A DNA stretch of 42,400 nucleotides from Candidatus Hinthialibacter antarcticus (GTDB lineage Bacteria > Hinthialibacterota > Hinthialibacteria > Hinthialibacterales > Hinthialibacteraceae): the NCBI GenBank assembly GCA_030765645.1, contig JAVCCE010000048.1, positions 1 to 42,400 on the forward strand, written 5' to 3'. Shown here in pieces: positions 24,100 through 30,896 of this stretch (positions are counted from its first letter, which is position 1; every line of letters begins with the position of its first letter). Below the pieces are notes generated by a model. The model was not told the DNA's origin. It worked only from the letters and a program-made list of their open reading frames with translations, and searched no databases. Made by a program: the position numbers and the translations under genes.

Positions 24100-26169
24100 T
24101 TAGCGTTGCGCCGCCAACATCGCGCCCTCGCGCAAGGTCGGGTCGGTCAACGCCGGTTCACAACGAATTTCCGCCGCAGTGCGCGCTGAAAGCGACGCCC
24201 CGACGGGCGGGTCTTGCCACATCACTTTGCCCACGCCGTCTATGTGGGCGTCTAAGCCGATAAGGCGCAATTGAACATACGCATCCCGCAGCGGCATCCC
24301 GACCAAATTCGGCATACTGCTTACTTGAGAATCAATCGAACTCGCAATCGGCGCGGGAAGTACGCGATTCACGCCGAAGGTTTCCGCCTTACCATCGCCA
24401 TCTTCTTTTCTGGCGAGCGCTTTGTTCTGAGACTCTTCCAGCAATGGATCAAACTGATTGGTTGGCGAAATGCCCCAATAGGCGATGATCTCTTCTGCGA
24501 TTTTTTTCCACACCGGCCCCGCAACCGCGCCGCCATATTTGGCCTTATGCGGGTCGTCGATCACAACAGCAATCACCACTTCGGGGTCTTCAGCGGGAAA
24601 GAAACCGCAGAACGACGCAATGTGCATTCCATAGCCATAGCCGCCGGTTTCGGGGTCATACTTTTGCGCGGTGCCCGTCTTGCCCGCGATATGAAAACCG
24701 GGGATGCGGACCTTGTCGCCAGTGCCTTCCGGGTCTTCGGTGACATCGACCAACATGCGAACAATTTGTTCCGCCGTGTTTTCAGACACCACGCGCCGAG
24801 GTTCTTCTGAGTCGCGCCCAATGAATAGCCCGTCTTGACCGCGATAACCGCGAATAAACTTCGCCGGGCGATAGAGCCCGCGATTGGCTAACGCGGTGTA
24901 TGCAGTCGTGAGAACCAACGCGTTCGTTGAAAACTCTTGCCCATACGGAACAGCGCCAATCGAGGCTGGATGCCACTGGTTTGGAGAACGAAGTTGGCCT
25001 TTGCTTTCGCCGGGCAAGTCGTATGTGCTCTTTTCACCGAAACCGAATTTTGTTAAATAATGAAAAAGAACCTGCGCCTGACCGCGCCAATCTTCTGACA
25101 TCAGCTGCGCGATTTTCACCGTTCCGATGTTGCTCGAACGCACCAACACGTCATGCACGGACATCAATCCAAAACGATGGATATCATCTCGAATCGGTTT
25201 GCGCCCCGGGAACGACATCGAACCGTTCTCACAAAAAATCATGGTGTCGGAGGTGACTTTGTTTTCTTCAATCGCGGCGGCGATCACAAACGGCTTCACC
25301 ACCGACCCCGGTTCAAAAATATTAGCAATCGCCCGGTTTTTTCGCGTCAACTCTGAATAGTCGTCATAATGGTTGGGATCAAACTTCGGCGCATTGGCCA
25401 GCGCCAACACTTCGCCGCTCTTGGCGTGCATCACCACCACATATCCTTGTACCGCCTGGTATTTTTCAACGACGGCTTGCAATTCGCGTTCGACAACATA
25501 CTGAATATAACCGTCAATGGTCAGGATCGCGTCGGCGCCCTGCGTAAAGTATTTGGTATAATCTTCTTCCGCTAACAACTTTCGGCGCGGGTCTTTTTTG
25601 CTTTCAATTTCTTTGCTGGAACCCTGAAGCCAGTCGTCGTTACTGAGTTCTAAGCCTTCAAGGCCGCTATTGTCTCGTCCGGTAAAACCAAGCAGTTGCC
25701 CCGCCAGCGCGCCTTCCGGGTAATAGCGGTAGTCCGTTTTTTCAAAATGGATGCCCGGCAGTTTCATGGCTTCCAATTGGTTTTTAGTGTCCTGAGTCGC
25801 GTCGAGTTGAATCTGGCGTCCTCGAAGCCCGACTTTTGCGTTCAAATGCGATTCAATTTGTTCAGTAGAAAGCCCCAGGGCATCGCCCGCTTGCGTCAGT
25901 GTTTCGCGCGGATCGTCCATGCGCGTCAAATCAGCGGTGACGGTATAACGCCAAACGCCCTGCGCGAGCGGGCGTTTATTGCGATCAACAATCCGCCCAC
26001 GCGCAGGGGGCAACTCTTCGGTATAATTCCGCGCCCGCGCACTACGTTCTTTCGTCTCTTCGGCGCGAACAATCTGCAAGTAGTACAGACGTCCCATCAG
26101 ACCGACGAACGCAACGCTCGCCGCCAACATGAGAATGAATACGCGCACAGCAGGAATCCGTTGTGACAT
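24100..26169 (-). CDS. ftsI: Division transpeptidase FtsI (PBP3-like) with a C-terminal PASTA domain
   Basis: A class B penicillin-binding protein that crosslinks septal peptidoglycan. It is 689 aa. An N-terminal membrane anchor (about residues 9-28) precedes the dimerisation domain and the transpeptidase domain, with SVVK (Ser289 nucleophile, Lys292), SSN in VRSSNIGTVK, and KTGTAQK. After about residue 615 comes one PASTA-like domain (MPNLVGMPLRDAYVQL through WQDPPVG), as in Spo/FtsI-type proteins of several phyla but not in E. coli FtsI. It is preceded by ftsL with a 10-base gap. Confidence 0.95.
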   Translation of the reverse strand: MSQRIPAVRVFILMLAASVAFVGLMGRLYYLQIVRAEETKERSARARNYTEELPPARGRIVDRNKRPLAQGVWRYTVTADLTRMDDPRETLTQAGDALGLSTEQIESHLNAKVGLRGRQIQLDATQDTKNQLEAMKLPGIHFEKTDYRYYPEGALAGQLLGFTGRDNSGLEGLELSNDDWLQGSSKEIESKKDPRRKLLAEEDYTKYFTQGADAILTIDGYIQYVVERELQAVVEKYQAVQGYVVVMHAKSGEVLALANAPKFDPNHYDDYSELTRKNRAIANIFEPGSVVKPFVIAAAIEENKVTSDTMIFCENGSMSFPGRKPIRDDIHRFGLMSVHDVLVRSSNIGTVKIAQLMSEDWRGQAQVLFHYLTKFGFGEKSTYDLPGESKGQLRSPNQWHPASIGAVPYGQEFSTNALVLTTAYTALANRGLYRPAKFIRGYRGQDGLFIGRDSEEPRRVVSENTAEQIVRMLVDVTEDPEGTGDKVRIPGFHIAGKTGTAQKYDPETGGYGYGMHIASFCGFFPAEDPEVVIAVVIDDPHKAKYGGAVAGPVWKKIAEEIIAYWGISPTNQFDPLLEESQNKALARKEDGDGKAETFGVNRVLPAPIASSIDSQVSSMPNLVGMPLRDAYVQLRLIGLDAHIDGVGKVMWQDPPVGASLSARTAAEIRCEPALTDPTLREGAMLAAQR

Positions 26170-26179
26170 GGTTTCGCCG

Positions 26180-26629
26180 CTACTCCAATGCTTGTTTGGC
26201 CCACTGCTTAATGCGTGAGCTGGTCGCCGTCCATCGATCTCGGACGTTCAAAATCCAACTGGTTTCTTCCGGCGACAATGTAACCGCCGTCGGAAGGCCG
26301 CGATGCATAATTAATCCGTTCACTGGAATGCTGATCGCAGGATGCCGGGGCGGCCCGAGTTGAGGCAAACTTTCCCGCACCTTCGCTTCAATGCGCTCAT
26401 AACTTTCCAGTTCAAGTATCTTTTGGTCTAATCGCCGCAAGTCGTCCAACAGCGCAACTTTCTCGTTGTATTTGTCGGTCATGTGATAGTGCGTCCGCCT
26501 GACCTCAATCGCCGCCTGCACGATGAACAACACCGAACCAAACAGCGCAATCAACCAGATATACCCCAACACCATGCGAACCATGGGGACGGAAGATTCA
26601 TAATCGGCTTTGCGTTTTTTTCGGCTCAT
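26180..26629 (-). CDS. ftsL: FtsL-like division protein
   Basis: A small bitopic protein with a basic cytoplasmic N-terminus, one membrane helix (about residues 17-40) and a coiled coil (about 50-85) where FtsL pairs with FtsB. It is 149 aa, with a C-terminal extension longer than E. coli FtsL. FtsL sequences diverge strongly, so identification rests on topology and position between rsmH and ftsI. Its ATG overlaps the rsmH stop by 4 bases (ATGA). Confidence 0.8.
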   Translation of the reverse strand: MSRKKRKADYESSVPMVRMVLGYIWLIALFGSVLFIVQAAIEVRRTHYHMTDKYNEKVALLDDLRRLDQKILELESYERIEAKVRESLPQLGPPRHPAISIPVNGLIMHRGLPTAVTLSPEETSWILNVRDRWTATSSRIKQWAKQALE

Positions 26630-27579
26630 GCTTCACGCTCCACCACCCGCAGTTGCGCGCTTCGGCATCGCGGGTTCCGGCTTTTTTCCGCCGCGCAGGG
26701 GGTAATCGCTTTTCGGACCAACACGCGCCCCGGCGCTTTTTTCGCTGGCGCCAGTTGCTCCGGCCCGGGCAACGGCCCCACCAATCCACAAAACCGGCGG
26801 AACCATTCTTTGACAATGCGATGTTCAAGGGAGTGATACGACAAGACGGCCAGGCGTCCGCCTCTGGCCAACCGCTTCAAACCGCCCTCTAACCCTTTAC
26901 GCAATTGGTCCAATTCATCGTTCACCTCAATGCGCAGCGCCTGAAAGACGCGCGTCGCCGGGTGAATGCCTTCTTGATGCTGATAACGTTTAGGAATCGC
27001 GTTCAACACCACATCGGCCAGTTCCTGCGTTGTTTCAATCGGCTCTTCTTTACGCCGCCGCATAATCGCTTTTGAAATTTTGCGGGCGAAGCGTTCATCA
27101 CCGTAGTTTTTAAACAACTCAGCCAAGGCGCGGTCGTCCCATGAAGCAAGAATGCTCGCTGCGGTGATTGGTTGCGTTCGGTCCATCCGCATATCCAGGG
27201 GCCCGTCCTTGATAAAACTAAATCCGCGTTCGGCGCGGTCGACTTGGGGCGACGAAAACCCAATGTCGAACAAGATGTAATGAGCGTGTTGTATTCCCTC
27301 CCGCTCCAGCATTTCATCTACATGGTCAAATCCGCTATGAATCAGCGTGACCTGAAAGGGCGCGTCGCCAAATCGCTTGCGGCAATGCGCCAGTGCGTCT
27401 TCATCTCGATCAAGCCCGACCAAGCGGTCTTCGGCCCGAAAGTGTTGCGTCATTGCCGCGCTATGCCCGCCAAACCCGATGGTGCAATCAACGACCACCA
27501 ACGGTTCGTCTAAAACAGGCATAAACTCCACAATCTCCCGTTCCATCACAGGAAGGTGAAGCGCAGCAGGTTCGCTCAT
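26626..27579 (-). CDS. rsmH: 16S rRNA (cytosine-1402 N4) methyltransferase
   Basis: Methylates C1402 of 16S rRNA using S-adenosylmethionine. It is 317 aa. It opens with the family motif LHLPVMEREIVEF and the SAM site VDCTIGFGGHSAAM. FDIGFSSPQVDRAERGFSF, HPATRVFQALRIEVNDEL and LSYHSLEHRIVK are diagnostic. It sits 9 bases after mraZ, the standard order. Confidence 0.97.
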   Translation of the reverse strand: MSEPAALHLPVMEREIVEFMPVLDEPLVVVDCTIGFGGHSAAMTQHFRAEDRLVGLDRDEDALAHCRKRFGDAPFQVTLIHSGFDHVDEMLEREGIQHAHYILFDIGFSSPQVDRAERGFSFIKDGPLDMRMDRTQPITAASILASWDDRALAELFKNYGDERFARKISKAIMRRRKEEPIETTQELADVVLNAIPKRYQHQEGIHPATRVFQALRIEVNDELDQLRKGLEGGLKRLARGGRLAVLSYHSLEHRIVKEWFRRFCGLVGPLPGPEQLAPAKKAPGRVLVRKAITPCAAEKSRNPRCRSAQLRVVEREA

Positions 27580-27588
27580 TCATTTCGA

Positions 27589-28149
27589 TCAATTCTGGCG
27601 GATTTCCGCCTCAAAACTCTCTAACGTCTTCTGGCCTTTGGCCAGCTGCATCACCGCCGGAAAGCGCTCCGTCACAGTGACGTCGTCCGCCTCAACCTGA
27701 TCGCGGTAGTAGGTATGGTTCCATACCGTAATTTTGTCCCAGTCGCCGAGCAGCATGATCTTTCCGTCCAGGCGCGCATATTCGACCATGTCGGTCGGGA
27801 CAACGATGCGGCCTTCTTTGTCCATGCTGATCTCGCGGGCATGGGCGAACATTTGATGGCGCACCGTCAAACCAATCTCTGTATATAGGTCTAACCGGCT
27901 AATTGACTCCGCAAACGGAAGCCAGTTGCACTCCGGGAAAATCGCCAGGCTGCGTTTGAGCCAGCGCACCATGATTAACGGGTGCTCGCCCAACTTGTCG
28001 CGCAACTGGTTCGGAAGCCCGATGCGCGATTTCGAATCGAGCTTCTTGTCATAACTGCCGATCAGTTTGGTTACAGGCGGGCGAAACTCCGGCGTCATAG
28101 CCGGGGCCGTCACTTCTAGCGCCACATCGCCGCTGCCTTTACCGATCAT
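27589..28149 (-). CDS. mraZ: Transcriptional regulator MraZ with extended N-terminus
   Basis: A ring-forming DNA-binding protein that represses its own dcw promoter. Two AbrB-like repeats are visible: SYDKKLDSKSRIGLP and the later REISMDKEGRIVVPTDMVEYA. The usual protein is about 145 aa; this one is 186 aa from the ATG at 28149. About 28 extra residues precede the first repeat and a C-terminal tail follows the second. The ATG has GGGGAGA just upstream; a TTG four codons earlier overlaps that site and is unlikely. It is the first gene of the cluster, behind a promoter and an array of candidate MraZ boxes. Confidence 0.93.
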   Translation of the reverse strand: MIGKGSGDVALEVTAPAMTPEFRPPVTKLIGSYDKKLDSKSRIGLPNQLRDKLGEHPLIMVRWLKRSLAIFPECNWLPFAESISRLDLYTEIGLTVRHQMFAHAREISMDKEGRIVVPTDMVEYARLDGKIMLLGDWDKITVWNHTYYRDQVEADDVTVTERFPAVMQLAKGQKTLESFEAEIRQN

Positions 28150-28174
28150 CAGTCTCCCCAAATTGGATCAATAC

Positions 28175-28242
28175 CGGGATTAATCGGGAATAAGAGGTAT
28201 TATCCTGGGATATTTCTGGACTAACTGGGATACTAGCATGGG
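28175..28242. promoter_or_regulatory. Array of MraZ-type GGGA boxes (operator)
   Basis: On the plus strand, boxes occur as CGGGA (28175), CGGGA (28185), a degenerate GAGGT (28194), TGGGA (28206), CTGGA (28216), TGGGA (28226) and ATGGG (28238). Spacing is about 9-13 bases. The first two are exactly 5+5, the spacing of the TGGGN repeats known for E. coli MraZ. The array covers the -10 hexamer and the start of the mraZ transcript, as expected for a repressor site. It is read on the strand opposite to mraZ. Confidence 0.6.
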
Positions 28243-28258
28243 TAAAGAGGGCTTGCAA
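28230..28258 (-). promoter_or_regulatory. Candidate promoter of the dcw operon
   Basis: TTGCAA (28258-28253) and TAGTAT (28235-28230) with a 17-base spacer on the minus strand, each matching consensus at 4 of 6 positions. The -10 overlaps the MraZ box array. The leader to the mraZ ATG would be about 75 bases. Confidence 0.5.
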
Positions 28259-28506
28259 GTAAGAAATTTGAGTTTTTACGTATTACTAACCGTTCGATCC
28301 CCCAACGAATACTGAACTTGTGTTCAGTTCACTAAATTGAAAGCAACTCGATTATCACCTATGAATTACATTTTAAAGAATATAATTTATACTAACCCAA
28401 GTAGATAAAACAGAGCAACAGGATAACCGAATGAATTAAAAGTATGGAACCTGAATTGATAACACAGGTATACTCATATCAGTAAAAAACGAAAAAGAAA
28501 ATCCAA
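28259..28506. other. AT-rich gap between mraZ promoter and DUF1499 gene
   Basis: A divergent intergenic stretch. Apart from being AT-rich, I see no repeat, RNA gene or convincing promoter; TATACT near 28469 could be a -10 for the downstream gene but lacks a -35. Confidence 0.4.
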
Positions 28507-28995
28507 ATGAAAAAAATAAATAAAAAAATGTACATCTATCTCGCGATTTTTATTGTTGTCACGCCTCTTGTTCTTACTTTTGGCGCAATTCTATTAAACC
28601 AAGCCCACTTGTCAGGCCCTCCCGGCTTTGGTTCGCGCCTAAAAACCTACCTCACCACAAATGTCGCCAAGACCGGGCAGGCGCCCGTTTTCCCTGAGTT
28701 GCAAACGCCAGTCTTTGATCGTCCCGCAGATGCGCTTTATCAGGATGCGTTAGATGCGATTGAAAAAGAGGGCTGGACGCTTGAGGAAAGCAATCAGGAA
28801 GCGCTTCGCATCAAAGCAATCGTGGTCACGCCGCTTTGGCGATTTCGCGATGACGTCGAAATTCAAATCGAGCAAATAAAACCGGAACAATCGTCGCTTA
28901 CGATAACCTCATCATCACGAATTGGCCGGGGAGACCTTGGCGCAAACGCTGGACATATATTATGTTTAGTCAAATTATTAAAGGAACAGAGTTAA
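28507..28995 (+). CDS. DUF1499 family membrane-anchored protein
   Basis: A 162-aa protein with a lysine-rich start, one membrane helix or uncleaved signal (about residues 8-32) and a C-terminal DUF1499 domain. The conserved features are WTLEESNQEALRIKAIVVTPLWRFRDDVEIQI and the ending SSSRIGRGDLGANAGHI. The family has no established biochemical role. The gene stands alone, transcribed away from the dcw cluster. The start is ATG at 28507, 7 bases after a purine-rich AAAGAAA stretch. Confidence 0.8.
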   Translation: MKKINKKMYIYLAIFIVVTPLVLTFGAILLNQAHLSGPPGFGSRLKTYLTTNVAKTGQAPVFPELQTPVFDRPADALYQDALDAIEKEGWTLEESNQEALRIKAIVVTPLWRFRDDVEIQIEQIKPEQSSLTITSSSRIGRGDLGANAGHILCLVKLLKEQS

Positions 28996-29045
28996 AGCAA
29001 GTAAATCGAACAAGTTTTTTAGATTAAAAAAACTCAAAAAACCCC

Positions 29046-29073
29046 TTCACAAAGTTTAAAAAAATCATATAAT
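29046..29073 (+). promoter_or_regulatory. Strong sigma-70-type promoter
   Basis: TTCACA (29046-29051), 16 bases, then perfect TATAAT (29068-29073). The -35 matches at 5 of 6 positions. A transcript would start near 29080, about 60 bases before the 24-codon reading frame at 29142. A small hairpin (CGCC-GTTTG-GGCG) lies in that leader. Confidence 0.65.
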
Positions 29074-29141
29074 AGAATTCGTAAGTTTGTAAAACGCCGT
29101 TTGGGCGCTTTCAAAATGATTCGATTTCGAGGTTGAGGCTT

Positions 29142-29216
29142 ATGTTTGCATTCGCATTTGTTACACTTGGTTTCGCCTGCGGTATGGGCTTAATCGTATA
29201 CGGAGTCATTAAGTAA
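29142..29216 (+). CDS. Very small hydrophobic protein (24 aa), function unknown
   Basis: A short frame beginning MFAFAFVTLGFACGMG and ending YGVIK. It is almost wholly hydrophobic, with one terminal lysine, so it would form a single membrane helix. GAGG/TGAGG motifs lie within 15 bases upstream of the ATG, and a near-consensus promoter lies at 29046-29073. The TAA stop is the last base triplet of the target duplication TTAAGTAA, and the MITE-like element begins at the very next base. It resembles the single-helix small proteins found beside cytochrome oxidases or in stress responses only in size. No homologue is recognised; it could be a chance frame. Confidence 0.5.
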   Translation: MFAFAFVTLGFACGMGLIVYGVIK

Positions 29217-29452
29217 GGTTCATCCGGCAAGTGAGTACCTACATTGATGGATGGACATGATTAGGTTAAAAAAACCTATTCCTGCATATCAAAAATTGAT
29301 AAACCAAATATAGGCATGGGTGCAACTCTGGGAGCGCCTGTGCATAAGGGCCTGAAAGCCCGCACTGAAGCGAGCAGAGTTGTACCCATGCCATACACAG
29401 CGAAATCTCAATTCAATTTATTAAAATTAAGTGTCCAATTTACGGAAAAACC
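29217..29452 (+). mobile_element. Complete 236-bp MITE-like element with 8-bp target duplication
   Basis: The left end is GGTTCATCCGGCAA; the right end is TTTACGGAAAAACC. The element is flanked by a perfect direct repeat TTAAGTAA (29209-29216 and 29453-29460). The palindromic core 29313-29392 is identical at all 80 positions to the core at 2751-2830, while the flanking segments have diverged considerably and the tail is shorter. Confidence 0.85.
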
Positions 29453-29487
29453 TTAAGTAACCCCTCCGATTCACCCCTTCTCGCTCA

Positions 29488-29513
29488 ACGCACAGGGTGT
29501 CAATACTGTGCGT
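29488..29513. terminator. Possible terminator hairpin near the TPR gene end
   Basis: ACGCACAG (29488-29495) and CTGTGCGT (29506-29513) form an 8-base stem with a 10-base loop, just past the stop of the minus-strand TPR-like gene. The T tract is poor on both strands. Confidence 0.35.
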
Positions 29514-29522
29514 AGGCTTTCA

Positions 29523-30110
29523 TTAAACTACTTGCATAACTATCGGCGTTTCCTGTCTGGTAATCCTTATGATGAGGCGATGCACGTTGGCAGCGTCTTG
29601 GTTTCGGTTTTGCGTACGGCACATTTGGCGCAATAGATAAAGAGACGAGAGACACCGTGTTTGCGTATGCGTCATTCGCCCCAAAAGCCGCAACGCCCGC
29701 GAGCGCCAAATTTGCGCTGCTCCTTTTTCTTGTTGCTGCAAGCAGTTCCAGGCAAGATGTACATATAGGCGTAAAACAAAAGAGGAACGCTGTTTTCTCA
29801 AATGGATCGCAGTTTTCAACGCCTCCAGCCAATAGAACTCAGCAGCGCCAAACTCTTTCTGATAGGCGGCCAGCCGTCCCAAACGCCAGTAGCCGCGAGC
29901 AACGCAAACGCTCTCCTCGCCGAACGCCAATGCCTCCGCCAACGCAGACTGATAGAGATGCTCAGCCTGCTTGAGTTGCCGGTTTTGCATCGCCAGCCGC
30001 GCACTGTGCGACAACACTTTCCAATGGACAAGAGAACCAAATCTTCGCGCATTCATTTGTTCAACACCAATTCCGCCAATATTTCCGAATAACGGCCTTA
30101 CTATTTTCAT
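29523..30110 (-). CDS. TPR-like repeat protein, function unknown
   Basis: A helical protein of about 195 aa from the ATG at 30110. Repeats of the tetratricopeptide kind are visible: AMQNRQLKQAEHLYQSALAE, GRLAAYQKEFGAAEFYWLEAL and a weaker third in LHLAWNC-like helix pairs. No signal peptide or catalytic motif is present. The start is uncertain: a GTG at 30197 and an ATG at 30056 are in frame and none has a good ribosome site. The gene is divergent from the GNAT acetyltransferase. TPR proteins usually act as scaffolds; no partner can be named. A competing frame at 29500-29832 on the same strand lacks repeats and is taken as a shadow. Confidence 0.6.
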   Translation of the reverse strand: MKIVRPLFGNIGGIGVEQMNARRFGSLVHWKVLSHSARLAMQNRQLKQAEHLYQSALAEALAFGEESVCVARGYWRLGRLAAYQKEFGAAEFYWLEALKTAIHLRKQRSSFVLRLYVHLAWNCLQQQEKGAAQIWRSRALRLLGRMTHTQTRCLSSLYLLRQMCRTQNRNQDAANVHRLIIRITRQETPIVMQVV

Positions 30111-30239
30111 CGGCCAGCCAGCCGAAATGCTTAGTTTTTTATAAAAAAGCGAACATATTATTCCGTGCAGCAATTCGTTCTCATGGCTCAAATGCACAGT
30201 CGATTCATGCTATGCTTTGCGCCATCCAGGAGGAGTTCC

Positions 30240-30722
30240 ATGACCGATTTTATTATTCGTATTGCCACGCCGGACGATGTAGACGCCATCCATGACATGA
30301 TTCTTGAATTGGCCGAGTATGAAAAATTACTCGACATCGTTGACGCCACGGCGGACGATTTGCGCAGCGCGTTGTTTGGAGACCGCCCCGTCATCGAGGC
30401 GTTCTATGCGGAATGCGAAGGCAAACCAGCGGGCTATGCAATTTTCTTTCACAACTATTCGACTTTTGTCGGTCGCCCTGGAATCTATTTGGAAGATTTA
30501 TACGTTCGCCCTGAAAATCGCGGCATGGGAATCGGCACAAAATTCCTGGCCCGTCTCGCCCAACTGGCGCAAGAACGCAACTGCGGACGCGTCGAATGGT
30601 GCGTGCTCGATTGGAACACACCGTCGATTGAGTTCTATAAAAACCTGGGCGCGAAGATGATGGACGAGTGGAACATCTGCCGCCTCAATAAAGACGCCAT
30701 CGCCAAAATCGCGAGCATGTGA
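30240..30722 (+). CDS. GNAT N-acetyltransferase, SSAT (diamine/thialysine) type
   Basis: An acetyl-CoA-dependent N-acetyltransferase, 160 aa. The start is set by AGGAGG 6 bases before the ATG. Visible GNAT features are IRIATPDDVDAIHDMI at the N-terminus, the IYLEDLYVRPENRGMGIGTKFL acetyl-CoA loop (R-G-M-G-I-G) and VEWCVLDWNTPSIEFYKNLGA. The last stretch is characteristic of the spermidine/spermine and thialysine acetyltransferase subgroup. The likely substrate is a polyamine or small amine, inferred from the subgroup. The gene is monocistronic and convergent with the aminotransferase, with a long inverted repeat between them. Confidence 0.88.
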   Translation: MTDFIIRIATPDDVDAIHDMILELAEYEKLLDIVDATADDLRSALFGDRPVIEAFYAECEGKPAGYAIFFHNYSTFVGRPGIYLEDLYVRPENRGMGIGTKFLARLAQLAQERNCGRVEWCVLDWNTPSIEFYKNLGAKMMDEWNICRLNKDAIAKIASM

Positions 30723-30770
30723 TCTCTATTACCACACCCAAATAAAGTTTGAAACAACTGTGTAATCGTC

Positions 30771-30880
30771 GGGTGGCAAGGGCAAGAATGAGCGAAGCGA
30801 ATTCAGCCCTTGAATCTAATGATCAAAGGCTGAACCTGCCTACGGCAGGCAGGCTCGCTATGCTCGTTCTTGCCTTTGGC
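30771..30880. repeat. Long inverted repeat pair between convergent genes
   Basis: The left arm 30771-30813 (GGGTGGCAAGGGCAAGAATG onward to AGCCCTTGA) pairs with the right arm 30823-30880 (TCAAAGGCTGAAC through TTGCCTTTGGCAC). The right arm carries an 18-base insertion, CTGCCTACGGCAGGCAGG, itself palindromic. A third copy stands alone at 12252-12296. The pair can fold into a large cruciform or RNA hairpin and may stop transcription from both sides. Confidence 0.65.
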
Positions 30881-30896
30881 ACTCAACACCTTACTC

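Noticed and set aside
29500-29832. 110-codon minus-strand frame overlapping the TPR-like gene
   Set aside because: It shares the same strand in another frame and lacks repeats or motifs; the TPR-like frame is longer and coherent.
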